This document shows positions 43,050 through 52,372 of a DNA stretch of 64,000 bases, in pieces. Made by a program: the position numbers and the translations under genes. The DNA lies in NCBI RefSeq assembly GCF_004349055.1, contig NZ_SMKX01000008.1, positions 1 through 64,000 of the forward strand. Reading direction: 5' to 3'. The first letter of the stretch is position 1, and every line of letters starts with the position of its first letter. The stretch comes from Kribbella antibiotica. Its GTDB lineage: Bacteria > Actinomycetota > Actinomycetes > Propionibacteriales > Kribbellaceae. Under the pieces are notes generated by a model. It was not told where the DNA came from. It worked only from the letters and a program-made list of their open reading frames with translations, and ran no database searches.

Positions 43050-45110
43050 ATGAAACCTCGCATGTTCAGGCGCAGCCTGATAGCCGGCGCCTCGGCGCTG
43101 GCGACAGCACTCGCCCTGCTCGCCGCTCCCCCGACGGCCACCGCCGCACCGACCGACTACCAGGCCGAAGACGCGACCATCTCCCAAGGAGTCGTCGAGT
43201 CCAACCACGCCGGATTCACCGGCAGCGGCTTCGTCAATTACGACAACCTCGTCGGCAGCTACGTCGAATGGACGATCGCCAACGCGCCGGCCGGACCGGC
43301 TGACGTGACCCTGCGCTTCGCCAACGGTACGGCGGCCACCAGACCGCTCGACTGGACTGTCAACGGCGTGGCCGGCGCGGTCGGTATCACCTACCCCGGC
43401 ACTGGCGCCTGGACGACGTGGGTCACCAAGACCGTCCGCCTCCAGCTCGCCGCCGGTACCAACAAGATTCGCGCCCGCGCCACCACCGCCGACGGCGGAC
43501 CGAACGCGGACAAGCTAACGGTGAACCCGGTCAGCGACGACGTCACACCGCCGTCCCCGCCGAGCAACCTGGTGGTCAGCAACATCAAGTCGAACGCGGC
43601 CACCTTCACCTGGGCCGCGGCCAGCGACAACGTCGCCGTCACGCGATACGAGATCAACCGCGGCGGCAACGTCCTGAAGGTGGTCGACGCGAACACCCTG
43701 TCGGCCACCGTCGACACCCTGACGGCCAACACGGCGTACGACATCTCTGTCGGTGCATTCGATGCCGCAGGCAACGCTTCGCAGCAGAGCAACGTGGTCG
43801 CGTTCACGACGCCGGGCAGCGGTGACACACAGCCCCCGACGGCACCCACAAACCTGCGCTCGACCGGTGTCAGCGTCAACAGCGTCTCGCTGGCCTGGAA
43901 CGCGTCGACCGACAACAGCGGCAGCATCGCGGGGTACGACGTCTACCAGGGCACGGCCAAGGTGGCCTCGACCGGATCGTTGACCACGACCGTGACCGGG
44001 CTGGCCGCGAACACCAACTACACGTTCACTGTGAAGGCCCGCGACCCCGACAGCAACGCCTCGGCCGCGAGCAACGCCCTGACCGTCAAGACCGCAGCCA
44101 CGGGCACCGGCGGGATTCCGGCGTACGACCGTGATATCGCGAAGGTCGACCTCGGCTGGAGCGTCGCCTTCCTGCCGGACGGGTCGGCGCTGGTGACCGA
44201 GCGGGACCGGTTCGAGGTTGTGCGGGTCCAGGCGAACGGCACGAAAACCACGCTGGGCAAGGTTCCTGGTGCAGTGACGACCACCGGTGAAGGCGGGCTG
44301 CTCGGCATCGCGATCTCGCCGACCTTCGCCACCGACAACTGGGTGTACTTCTACCACACGGCCTCAGGAGACAACCGGGTCGTGCGGATGAAGTACGAGA
44401 ACGGCGTGCTGGCCACGACATCGTCGCCGGTGCTCACCGGTCTGACCAAGAACCGGTACCACAACGGCGGCCGAATCGCCTTCGGTCCGGACGGCAAGCT
44501 GTACGTCTCGGTCGGCGACGCGCAGAACTCCGGGAACGCGCAGAACAACGGCTCGCTGAACGGCAAGATCCTGCGGGCCAACCCCGACGGTACGGCGCCC
44601 AGCGACAACCCGTTCTTCAGCACCGGCGGCAATGCCCGCTACGTCTGGAGCCGCGGTCACCGCAACCCGCAGGGTCTGGCCTGGGACTCGCGCGGTCAGC
44701 TGTGGGCGTCGGAGTTCGGCGAGAACAGCCAGGACGAGCTCAACCTGATCCAGAAGGGCGGCAACTTCGGCTGGCCCGCATGTGAGGGGACCATCGGAGA
44801 CTGCGGCGGTTACATCGCGCCGAAGCGCACGTGGTCGACGTCGCAAGCAGGTCCGAGCGGTATCGAGATCGTCAACGACTGGATCTACATCGCCGGAGTC
44901 ACCGGTTCGCAGTTGTGGGTCACCCAGATCAACTCCGCCGGCAACGGCGTCGGCACCCCGCAAGCGGTCTTCTCCGGTCGCTGGGGCCGGCTGCGCAGCG
45001 TCACCAAGTCCCCCGACGGCGGCCTGTGGCTCACTTCCACCAACAACGACAAGAACGGCGGTACGCCGACCGTGCTCGACAACGTGATCGTCCGCCTCAA
45101 GTTCGGCTGA
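43050..45110 (+). CDS. Secreted PQQ-dependent sugar dehydrogenase with CBM and two FN3 domains
   Basis: 686 aa from ATG 43050, AGGAG upstream. Signal peptide to about residue 33. CBM6/35-like module (YQAEDATISQGVVESNHAGFTGSGFVNY) at about 34-160; two fibronectin III domains (PPSPPSNLVVSNIKSNAATFTW, PPTAPTNLRSTGVSVNSVSLAW) at about 165-355; then a soluble glucose/sorbosone dehydrogenase propeller with the catalytic His in YHNGGRIAFGPDG and the PQQ/Ca region RGHRNPQGLAWD. Oxidises a sugar end or aldose at a polysaccharide surface. Fusion of CBM and dehydrogenase recalls AA12-type lignocellulose enzymes. Confidence 0.9.
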   Translation: MKPRMFRRSLIAGASALATALALLAAPPTATAAPTDYQAEDATISQGVVESNHAGFTGSGFVNYDNLVGSYVEWTIANAPAGPADVTLRFANGTAATRPLDWTVNGVAGAVGITYPGTGAWTTWVTKTVRLQLAAGTNKIRARATTADGGPNADKLTVNPVSDDVTPPSPPSNLVVSNIKSNAATFTWAAASDNVAVTRYEINRGGNVLKVVDANTLSATVDTLTANTAYDISVGAFDAAGNASQQSNVVAFTTPGSGDTQPPTAPTNLRSTGVSVNSVSLAWNASTDNSGSIAGYDVYQGTAKVASTGSLTTTVTGLAANTNYTFTVKARDPDSNASAASNALTVKTAATGTGGIPAYDRDIAKVDLGWSVAFLPDGSALVTERDRFEVVRVQANGTKTTLGKVPGAVTTTGEGGLLGIAISPTFATDNWVYFYHTASGDNRVVRMKYENGVLATTSSPVLTGLTKNRYHNGGRIAFGPDGKLYVSVGDAQNSGNAQNNGSLNGKILRANPDGTAPSDNPFFSTGGNARYVWSRGHRNPQGLAWDSRGQLWASEFGENSQDELNLIQKGGNFGWPACEGTIGDCGGYIAPKRTWSTSQAGPSGIEIVNDWIYIAGVTGSQLWVTQINSAGNGVGTPQAVFSGRWGRLRSVTKSPDGGLWLTSTNNDKNGGTPTVLDNVIVRLKFG

Positions 45111-45146
45111 TCCTTGTAGCCAAGAACACATAGTACTGCGTCAAGG

Positions 45147-45182
45147 CCGCCCGGCCGCTCACTTGCTGAGCGTGCCGGGCGG
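45147..45182 (+). terminator. Bidirectional hairpin terminator
   Basis: CCGCCCGGC pairs GCCGGGCGG, with an inner GCTCA/TGAGC stem, between the sugar dehydrogenase and the convergent NUDIX gene. Confidence 0.65.
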
Positions 45183-45208
45183 TCTACGTAGACACCTACT
45201 ACATGTTC

Positions 45209-45721
45209 TTACCGACGCCGACCGAACTCGGAGTACTGCGGCGCACCGGACTCCAAGGCATCGAGCGCGCGGCTGAGGCGGCGGACCATCGACGGGTAGG
45301 TGCGCGGCGCGGCTTCCGCCAGCGTGAGGAAGTGGATGGCGCGGACCTCGTCCGGCTGGGGGACCAACTGCTCGTTGCCGGTCAGCACGCCGCCGTCGAA
45401 GACGAACGCCAGCGCGTCGTGCCAGACACCGCGTGCGGGATCCCAGTCCACGACAAGCAGCGGCCCGATCGTCAGGTCGAGCCCGACCTCCTCCATCACC
45501 TCCCGCTGACACGCGTCGTACGGCGACTCGTCGAACTCGGCGATGCCGCCGGGGATATCGAGCATCGGCTTGTACGTCGGCTCGATGAACAGGATCCGCC
45601 CCTCCTGATCCCGGATCAGCGCACCCCCGGACACCCGTTTCCGCGGCAAGGTCTCCGCGACTCCCGGGTTCCACTCTTTCTCGGGCTCACCCTCGGCCAG
45701 CAGATCCGCTTCTCGACTCAT
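45209..45721 (-). CDS. NUDIX hydrolase
   Basis: 170 aa. Nudix box GGIAEFDESPYDACQREVMEEVG is complete. The N-terminal segment is short and polar. Family hydrolyses nucleoside diphosphate-linked compounds; substrate cannot be told. ATG 45721, 16 nt after the response regulator's stop codon on the same strand. Confidence 0.9.
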   Translation of the reverse strand: MSREADLLAEGEPEKEWNPGVAETLPRKRVSGGALIRDQEGRILFIEPTYKPMLDIPGGIAEFDESPYDACQREVMEEVGLDLTIGPLLVVDWDPARGVWHDALAFVFDGGVLTGNEQLVPQPDEVRAIHFLTLAEAAPRTYPSMVRRLSRALDALESGAPQYSEFGRRR

Positions 45722-45737
45722 GGCACCAGTCTCGGGC

Positions 45738-46406
45738 CTACCCCGTCGGTGGGTCTCCCGGGGTACTGAGGCCGGACTCGTAGGCGATGTGGACGAGTTG
45801 GGCGCGGTCGCGGGCGTCGAGTTTGGTGAGCAGCCGGCTGACGTAGGTGCGGGTGGTGGCCGCGGTCAGATAGAGGCGGGCAGCGATTTCAGTGTTGGAA
45901 CGGCCGGCCGCGATCTCGACCAGCAGTTCACGTTCGCGGTCGGTGAGTGGCGCGAGCCGCGAGGGGTCAGTAGTACGGCGATCGGCAGCGACCTGGGCCA
46001 GCACGCGCCGCGTGACCGACGGGGAGAGCAGCGCATCACCGTTCGCGACCGTCCGCACAGCCGCTCGGAGGTCGTCAGGGTCAGTGTCCTTCAACAGGAA
46101 ACCGGCCGCACCAACCTGGATCGCGGCGAAGATGTGCTCATCGGTGTCGAACGTCGTCAGCATGACAACCCGGGTCGCCCGCAACCGCTCGTCGGCAACG
46201 ATCCGCCGGGTCGCCTCGATCCCGTCCACGCCCGGCATCCGGATATCCATCAGTACGACGTCCGGCCGCTCAGCGCGCACTGTCGCGACACCGGCGGTGC
46301 CGTCCCCGGCCTGACCGACCACGGTGATCTCGGCATCGCGTTCGAGCAGCGCCACCAGACCGGATCGCATCAACTGCTGGTCGTCCACGACCACCACCCG
46401 GATCAC
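45738..46406 (-). CDS. LuxR-family two-component response regulator
   Basis: 222 aa. Receiver with VVDDQQ, phospho-acceptor Asp in VVLMDIRMPGVDG, FLLKDTDPDD; LuxR helix-turn-helix LTDRERELLVEIAAGRSNTEIAARLYLTAATTRTYVSRLLTKL-type. Starts 4 nt inside the kinase stop. Partner of the kinase upstream. Confidence 0.94.
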   Translation of the reverse strand: MIRVVVVDDQQLMRSGLVALLERDAEITVVGQAGDGTAGVATVRAERPDVVLMDIRMPGVDGIEATRRIVADERLRATRVVMLTTFDTDEHIFAAIQVGAAGFLLKDTDPDDLRAAVRTVANGDALLSPSVTRRVLAQVAADRRTTDPSRLAPLTDRERELLVEIAAGRSNTEIAARLYLTAATTRTYVSRLLTKLDARDRAQLVHIAYESGLSTPGDPPTG

Positions 46407-47581
46407 CGGTGCTCCCCCAACGGCAGCGTCGCCTCGACCCGGAACCCTTCTCCGGGTCGCGAACTGAACGAGACGTCGCCACCGATCACCCCGGCCCGCT
46501 CCCGCATCCCGGTCAGGCCTCGCCCGCGCGACTCGTCGACCGTCGTACCGATTCCGTCGTCGGTGACGCTGATCCCGAGGCAGGCCGGCTGATACCGCAG
46601 GACGACGACCGCGCGGTTCGCTGAGGCATGCCGCAGCGCGTTCGTCAACGCCTCCTGAACGATCCGGTACGCCGTACTGTCCACGACTGCAGGCAGCGGC
46701 CGCGGCTCCCCTTCGGTCTGCAGCTCGACCTCCGGCCCACTTCCGATCGTTGCCTCGATCAACAACCCCAGGTGCTCCAGTGAACCCACCGGGCTCCGGT
46801 CCGCGCTTTCGTCGAGCAGCCCGACCATCGCCCGCAGCTCGCGCACCGCCGTGTTGCTGGTGGTCCGGATCGTGCCGAGGGCCGATCGGGTCGTCTCCGG
46901 ATCGTCGTCGAGCGCCTCCAGCGCGACACTCGTCTGCACCGACACCACCGCGATCGTGTGCCCGATCGCGTCGTGCAGGTCGCGTGCTATCCGCAGCCGC
47001 TCGGCCTCCACCCGGCGTCTTGCTTCGCTCTCCTTCTCGGCCGCGGATCGCTCCGCCGTACGGCGATGCTCGGCCCGCAGCAGCCTGGTTGCGCGGACGG
47101 TGGCGCCGAGGGCGATCGCGCTCAGCATCAACCCGGCCGTCGAAGCCAGCTCGAACCCGATCAGGTAGCCGGCGCTCTCCCCTTGCACGAGCCGAAAGGC
47201 CGTGCTGACCACGATCAGCCCAACGGCCGTCGCACCGGCGATCCGGAACTTGCCCGCTTCGGCCGCCGAATACAGCGCGGCGGCGACCGGTAGCGCGAGC
47301 CCGACCGCCGGGTACCCGATCGCGTAATAGGCCAGCAGCCCGGCGACGGTCGCCGCCAACGCGAGCACCGGGAACTGCCGCCGGACCAGCATCAAGGCTC
47401 CGAGCGCGACCGCGAACAGGTAGGCGATCGCATCGGGACCGCGCTGTCCGCCGAGGTCCATCGCGATCGCCACTGCCACGACAGCCGACGTCACGAGACC
47501 GAGCGCGATGTCGATCAGCAGGTCCGGGGTCACCCCGAACCGCGTACTGCCCGCTGCATCCGCCGTACCGGGTTGGTCCAC
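46403..47581 (-). CDS. Sensor histidine kinase, HisKA_3 type
   Basis: 392 aa, GTG start. Several N-terminal transmembrane helices, H-box RLRIARDLHDAIGHTIAVVSVQ, HATPase region VVDSTAYRIVQEALTNALRHAS and GRGLTGMRERAGVIGG. No extracytoplasmic sensor of size, so it probably senses within the membrane. Overlaps its regulator by 4 nt. Confidence 0.93.
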   Translation of the reverse strand: MDQPGTADAAGSTRFGVTPDLLIDIALGLVTSAVVAVAIAMDLGGQRGPDAIAYLFAVALGALMLVRRQFPVLALAATVAGLLAYYAIGYPAVGLALPVAAALYSAAEAGKFRIAGATAVGLIVVSTAFRLVQGESAGYLIGFELASTAGLMLSAIALGATVRATRLLRAEHRRTAERSAAEKESEARRRVEAERLRIARDLHDAIGHTIAVVSVQTSVALEALDDDPETTRSALGTIRTTSNTAVRELRAMVGLLDESADRSPVGSLEHLGLLIEATIGSGPEVELQTEGEPRPLPAVVDSTAYRIVQEALTNALRHASANRAVVVLRYQPACLGISVTDDGIGTTVDESRGRGLTGMRERAGVIGGDVSFSSRPGEGFRVEATLPLGEHR

Positions 47582-47701
47582 AGCTTCGAGGATAGGTCAG
47601 GGTCGGCGTCGTCCGCAGTCGTCGGATGTTGACGATTGCGGCGCCGGATCGGCAACAGCAGCGGGCTGTCCGCGGCGGCTCCGCTGTCTAGCGTCGGAGC
47701 C

Positions 47702-47923
47702 ATGAGAACACTAGGAGTCGCCGTCCTCGGTCTGTTCCTCGGGCTGCTGGCGGGTTTGCTGATATTCGGGGAACTGGTCGGCCGGATCGTTGTCGCGAAC
47801 AAGGGTTCGGTCGAAGCGCCTTGGACCTTCGTCATCGGGTTCGGGCAGCAAGGGCTCGCGATCGCCGGACTGATCGCCGCCATCGTCATCGACCACCGGC
47901 GGCGCGCTGGTACAAGCAAGTGA
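47702..47923 (+). CDS. Small two-helix membrane protein
   Basis: 73 aa from ATG 47702. Two hydrophobic helices (about residues 4-27 and 43-63). Its TGA overlaps the GTG of the multicopper oxidase by 4 nt, so the two are translated together. Perhaps a membrane anchor or copper-route partner; no family recognised. Confidence 0.72.
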   Translation: MRTLGVAVLGLFLGLLAGLLIFGELVGRIVVANKGSVEAPWTFVIGFGQQGLAIAGLIAAIVIDHRRRAGTSK

Positions 47924-49392
47924 TCCGGCGCAGGAAGTTGCTTCAAGCAACTGTCGGAGGGCTGCTGCTCGGCGCGAGCAGCGGCTGCTCCGCCAGTAGC
48001 GGGGGCGGCGGGAACAACGAGACCGAGTCGAGTGCGGGGACGCTTCTGCGCAGTACGGCGAAGCTGCCCGAACCGTTCACCGTCCCGCTACCGATCCCGG
48101 CCGTCCTGCGCCCCAGCGGGACCGACCGGTACGACGTCACCCAGCGCGCCGCGAAGGTCGAGATCCTGCCGGGGCTGACGACCGAGATCTGGGGGTACGA
48201 CGGAACGTTCCCCGGACCGACGATCGAATCGCGCCGGGGCCGGCAGATCGTCGTACGGCATCGGAACGAGCTCGCCGTACCGGCCGTGGTGCACCTGCAC
48301 GGCGGTCGGACTCCGGCCGATTCCGACGGCTACCCGACCGATGTGATCAAGCCGGGCGGGTCGCGGGATTACACCTATCCGCTCGACCAGGCAGCGACCA
48401 CGCTGTGGTACCACGACCACACGATGGACTACACCGGACCGCAGGTCTACAAAGGGTTGGCAGGGTTCCACTTGATCCGCGACGACGTCGAGGATGCCCT
48501 GCCGTTGCCACGCGGTAAGCGGGAGATCCCACTGATGATCACCGACCGGGCGTTCGCCGAGGACGGTTCGTTCCACTACCCGATGATGATGGAAGGCATG
48601 CCTGGGGTGGCCGGCGAATACATGAGTGGGGTGCTGGGCGACTGCATCCTGGTGAACGGCGCGCCCTGGCCGGTGCTCGAGGTGAGTGCGACGCGATATC
48701 GCTTCCGGATCCTCAACGCCTCCAACGCCCGCCGGTACAAGCTGAAGCTCGATCCGCCCACGCCGATCGTCCAGATCGGTAGTGACCAAGGGCTTTTGGC
48801 CGCACCGGTCGAACATGACGATCTTCCGGTCGCACCGGCCGAGCGGTTCGACGTCATCATCGACTTCTCCCGATACGCCGTCGGCCAGCAGGTGACGTTG
48901 ACGAATCGGTTCGGATCGGGCGGGACCAAGAACGTCATGCGGTTCGTCGTCGCCCGGAGCGGATCCGACGACAGCCGCGTCCCGGATCGGCTGGCCGAGA
49001 TCGAACCACTGAGCCGGTCGCAGGCCGTCGTACAGCGGCAGTTCACGTTCGAACGCAACGGCCCGTCCCATCATGGGATGACCACCTGGGCAGTCAACGG
49101 CCAGGCGTTCAGTCCGGACACCATCGTGGCCGAGCCTGCCCTCGGCACGGTCGAACTCTGGAAGCTTCGGGCACAGAACGTTCCGCATCCGATCCACATC
49201 CACCTCGCGCCGTTCCAGGTCGTGGATCCCGGGCGGACGGCGACCGGCTGGAAGGACACCGTCGATCTGGCCAGCGGGGACGAGGCCGAGGTACTGCTCC
49301 GCTTCGACGGGTACCGCGGCAAGTACGTCTTCCACTGCCACAACCTGGAGCACGAAGACATGATGATGATGGCCAACTTCCGGGTCCGGTGA
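47920..49392 (+). CDS. Multicopper oxidase (CotA/bilirubin-oxidase-like)
   Basis: 490 aa from GTG 47920, coupled to the upstream gene. N-terminus RRRKLLQATVGGLLLGASSGC is a Tat signal with a lipobox-like Cys. All four copper motifs are present: HLHGG, WYHDHTMD, HPIHIHL and HCHNLEHEDMMMM (type 1 copper with Met ligand). Oxidises phenols, metals or bilirubin-like compounds with O2 reduction on the outside of the membrane. Downstream gene is convergent. Confidence 0.92.
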   Translation: MIRRRKLLQATVGGLLLGASSGCSASSGGGGNNETESSAGTLLRSTAKLPEPFTVPLPIPAVLRPSGTDRYDVTQRAAKVEILPGLTTEIWGYDGTFPGPTIESRRGRQIVVRHRNELAVPAVVHLHGGRTPADSDGYPTDVIKPGGSRDYTYPLDQAATTLWYHDHTMDYTGPQVYKGLAGFHLIRDDVEDALPLPRGKREIPLMITDRAFAEDGSFHYPMMMEGMPGVAGEYMSGVLGDCILVNGAPWPVLEVSATRYRFRILNASNARRYKLKLDPPTPIVQIGSDQGLLAAPVEHDDLPVAPAERFDVIIDFSRYAVGQQVTLTNRFGSGGTKNVMRFVVARSGSDDSRVPDRLAEIEPLSRSQAVVQRQFTFERNGPSHHGMTTWAVNGQAFSPDTIVAEPALGTVELWKLRAQNVPHPIHIHLAPFQVVDPGRTATGWKDTVDLASGDEAEVLLRFDGYRGKYVFHCHNLEHEDMMMMANFRVR

Positions 49393-49403
49393 GGGGCGGG
49401 CGG

Positions 49404-49991
49404 TCACAGGTCCCGTCGGAGGAACTGAACGGTCGCGACGGCTCCGATCAGCGCGACCCAGGCGAGGGCCCCTAGCGCCCCGATGGTTGCGGAACCTTGG
49501 TAGAGCTCCGCCGCCGCTCGGTCGGGGAGCCAGCGGCCGTGGTCGGCGAGCACGGGAGAAACGATCAGGATCAGGCTGAGCATGCCGACCAGAGCTGGAA
49601 TGAGTTGCCGAACAACCACGGCGACCGCATACGCGAAGAGACCGATGAACACGAGATACGCCGCCGCGCCCACCGGCCGCTCGGCTCCCCCCAGCACGGC
49701 GGTGGCGGCAGCGGTCAGCGCCATGACGACGGCAGTGGCCAAGCTCTTGGCGACGAGCAGACGACCACGGGCCGGTACGGCGATGAGCGTCGTACCGAAC
49801 TGGCGACCGGCGTGCTCGTGCGCCACCGGGATGATCCCCAGCAGGACGAACCCTGCCTGCACGTACATGATGATGTCGACCGCCTGATCCGCGGCCGCGA
49901 GAAGTGCGGTGCAGGCGAGGATCCCCGCCACGGTGAATCCGGTGAGCGGAAGGGTGCGGAGCTTGGACAGCTCCGCGAGTACGACGTTCAT
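49404..49991 (-). CDS. ABC exporter permease subunit
   Basis: 195 aa from ATG 49991 (MNVVLAELSKLRTLP). About six hydrophobic segments and the ABC-2 type pattern HEHAGRQFGTTLIAVPARGRLLVAKSL. Third gene of a three-gene operon with 4-nt overlaps. Confidence 0.85.
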   Translation of the reverse strand: MNVVLAELSKLRTLPLTGFTVAGILACTALLAAADQAVDIIMYVQAGFVLLGIIPVAHEHAGRQFGTTLIAVPARGRLLVAKSLATAVVMALTAAATAVLGGAERPVGAAAYLVFIGLFAYAVAVVVRQLIPALVGMLSLILIVSPVLADHGRWLPDRAAAELYQGSATIGALGALAWVALIGAVATVQFLRRDL

Positions 49992-50695
49992 GCGTCCCGC
50001 CGGGCGAAGACGAACCCTGCCAGCAGGCAGAGCAGGACTGCCCAGCCCGCCATCACCAACCCACCCGGTACGGCGTCCAGTCCGCTGTCGACCGTCCTGA
50101 CACCGCTGCCGAAAAGCCGGCGTCCGGCCAGGTCCGGCAACCAGTAGGCGAGCGAGGTGAGTTTCGTGAGCAGGAGCGAGACCGAGACCAGCGAGCTGTT
50201 CAGGATCAGCAAGATCAGCGGTATGACGCCGTTGCGAAGCACCACCGTGATCGCGAAGCCAAGCAGGCCGCTGAGGACCCAGTACAGCGTTGCCCCGAGA
50301 CAACTGGTCAACAGTTCATCGGCCGGGACGTCCGGTCGCGCAATGCCGACGGCGACGGGCATGGCAACGACAGCGCTGAGCACGATCAGGATGACGATGG
50401 TGAGCGCCTTCGTCAGCAGGACCCGGGTCTTGCTCGGCGTTGTCGTGAGCGTGGTAGTGATCTGGCGGCCGCCGCCTGCGTCGGCACTGTTAGCGGTGTA
50501 TTCGCTGCTGAAGGCAACGACTCCGATCACGGCCGCCCCGACGGTTCCCATCGGCAGGCTGTCGGTGCCTGTGACATCGCCCTGGCTCGCCAGCAACACC
50601 TCGAGGGCAATACAACCCACAACGGTCAAAGCAAATCCGGCCCAGACGGCCGGCAGCGTAGAAGCCTTGTACAGCTCGGCTTTGAGGGCATTCAT
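49988..50695 (-). CDS. ABC exporter permease subunit
   Basis: 235 aa ABC-2 type membrane protein (MNALKAELYKASTLPAVW...EYTANSADAGGGRQITTTLTTTPSKTRVLLTKALTI). Six predicted helices. Overlaps the ATPase before it and the permease after it by 4 nt. Likely exports a lipid, peptide or drug. Confidence 0.87.
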   Translation of the reverse strand: MNALKAELYKASTLPAVWAGFALTVVGCIALEVLLASQGDVTGTDSLPMGTVGAAVIGVVAFSSEYTANSADAGGGRQITTTLTTTPSKTRVLLTKALTIVILIVLSAVVAMPVAVGIARPDVPADELLTSCLGATLYWVLSGLLGFAITVVLRNGVIPLILLILNSSLVSVSLLLTKLTSLAYWLPDLAGRRLFGSGVRTVDSGLDAVPGGLVMAGWAVLLCLLAGFVFARRDA

Positions 50696-51393
50696 CGGGT
50701 CACCCCGGTCAGCGCGAAGAAGGCTTCCTCGAGATCGGCGTACCCTGAGGTCACTTCGGTGACGGTGCCGGTGGTCACGATCCGCCCGTTCGCGATCACC
50801 ACCAGGTCGTCGGCGACGTCTGCCACCTCGGTCATCAGGTGGCTGGACAGCAGCACGGTGCCACCGGCGTCGGCGTGGTCGCGCAGCAACCGCCGGATCC
50901 AGCGAATGCCTTCCGGATCGAGGCCGTTGACCGGCTCGTCGAGGACGAGGATCTGGGGTTCGCCGAGCAACGCCGCAGCGATCCCCAGTCGCTGCCCCAT
51001 TCCCAGCGAGTACTTCGCCACGCGGACCCGAGCGTCGGCGGCCAGACCGACCTCGGCCAGCACCTCAGCAACCCGGCGCCGCGGAATACCGTTGCTTCGG
51101 GCAACCCAGGCCAGATGGTTGCGGGCGGTCCGGGACCGGTGCGCGCCGGATCCCTCGAGCATCGAGCCAACGGTGCGCAGCGGATCGGGCAGCGTTCGGT
51201 ACGGGCGTCCGTCGAACAGCGCATGGCCATCGTCGGCGCGATCGAGGCCGAGCAGTATCCGCAGCGTGGACGACTTGCCGGCGCCGTTCGGTCCGAGGAA
51301 CGCGGTCACCCGGCCGGGCCTGGCGGTGAAGCCGACATTGTCGAGGACGGTCCGCGAGCCGCGGCGTTTGACGAGCTGGTCGATCGTGATCAT
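50692..51393 (-). CDS. ABC transporter ATP-binding protein
   Basis: 233 aa. Walker A GPNGAGKSS, signature-like YSLGMGQRLGIAAAL (LGMGQ in place of LSGGQ, usual for this exporter group), Walker B ILVLDEPVNGLD and H-loop LLSSHLM. First gene of the exporter operon. The divergent kinase-regulator pair (51515-53028) likely controls it, the common BceRS/LiaRS-like arrangement. Confidence 0.95.
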   Translation of the reverse strand: MITIDQLVKRRGSRTVLDNVGFTARPGRVTAFLGPNGAGKSSTLRILLGLDRADDGHALFDGRPYRTLPDPLRTVGSMLEGSGAHRSRTARNHLAWVARSNGIPRRRVAEVLAEVGLAADARVRVAKYSLGMGQRLGIAAALLGEPQILVLDEPVNGLDPEGIRWIRRLLRDHADAGGTVLLSSHLMTEVADVADDLVVIANGRIVTTGTVTEVTSGYADLEEAFFALTGVTR

Positions 51394-51514
51394 GCGCCTA
51401 TCCCAGCCATCCTCCGACCGCGGCGGATCGGACCGCAGTCGGGACTTGCTCAGACCACGATCCGTCAGACCTGAGTCCGATGTGCGGGAACCACCGGTTC
51501 TTTAAACTGACCGG

Positions 51515-52372
51515 ATGGACGCTCGCGATCGGCCCGTACTGCGCTCCCGCGCCTGGCCGGCCGCTTTCGGAGTGCTCGTCGTACTGCTGCTCGTTCTCGC
51601 GACCGTCGGCGCCAGCCCACCCGCAGCCACCATCGCCGTCACGTCCGCCACCGTGCTTTGCGCTGTGCTGGTCGTCGGTTGGGCTTTGCTGCGGACTCGC
51701 CGCCAACGGCAGCAATACGAGGACGAACTGACCGCCTGGGCTTCCGAGCGGGCCACTCAGGACGAGCGCTTACGCATCGCCCGCGACCTCCACGACCTCG
51801 CCTCCCACGGACTCGGACTCATCACCGTCCGCGCCGCTGCCGCACGCACCTTGACCGGGACCGACGGCGATGCCGAGCGACTCGCCGCCCTCACCGACAT
51901 CGAGCAGGCCGGCCGCGAGGCTACCACCGAGCTCCGCCGGATGCTCGCCGTACTGCGCTCCCCTGGCGACGGTACGGCGTTGCAGCCGGCCGAGTCGTTG
52001 GCGGATCTGCCTCGGATCGTCGAGTTCGCCCGGACCAGCGGCGTACGGGCGGAGCTCACTGTCGCCGACCTCGGCGAGGTGACGGGCGGCATCCAGCTCA
52101 CCGTCTGTGCGATCGTCCGCGAAGCGCTCGCCAACACGGCGCGACATGCCGGGCCGGTGCGCGCCAAGGTCGCCGTACGGAGGGATGCCGGCGCTATCGC
52201 GGTCACCGTCGCCGATGACGGACCGGACGCCGGGTGGATCCCGCATCCGGGCGCCGGAGCCGGGCTCGCCGGGCTGCGCGAGCGGGTCGGTGCTGTAGGC
52301 GGAACGCTGCGGGCCGGTGCTCGGCAATCAGCGGGGTTCGAGGTCGTTGCTCACCTTCCGGACCACCAATGA
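51515..52372 (+). CDS. Sensor histidine kinase, HisKA_3 type
   Basis: 285 aa, short: two N-terminal helices (about residues 14-34 and 39-58) with almost no loop, then RLRIARDLHDLASHGLGLITVRAAAA and HATPase (AIVREALANTARHAG, GAGLAGLRERVGAVGG). The tiny sensor means it probably reads the state of the transporter or membrane. Divergent from the ABC operon with a 121-bp shared promoter region. Confidence 0.93.
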   Translation: MDARDRPVLRSRAWPAAFGVLVVLLLVLATVGASPPAATIAVTSATVLCAVLVVGWALLRTRRQRQQYEDELTAWASERATQDERLRIARDLHDLASHGLGLITVRAAAARTLTGTDGDAERLAALTDIEQAGREATTELRRMLAVLRSPGDGTALQPAESLADLPRIVEFARTSGVRAELTVADLGEVTGGIQLTVCAIVREALANTARHAGPVRAKVAVRRDAGAIAVTVADDGPDAGWIPHPGAGAGLAGLRERVGAVGGTLRAGARQSAGFEVVAHLPDHQ

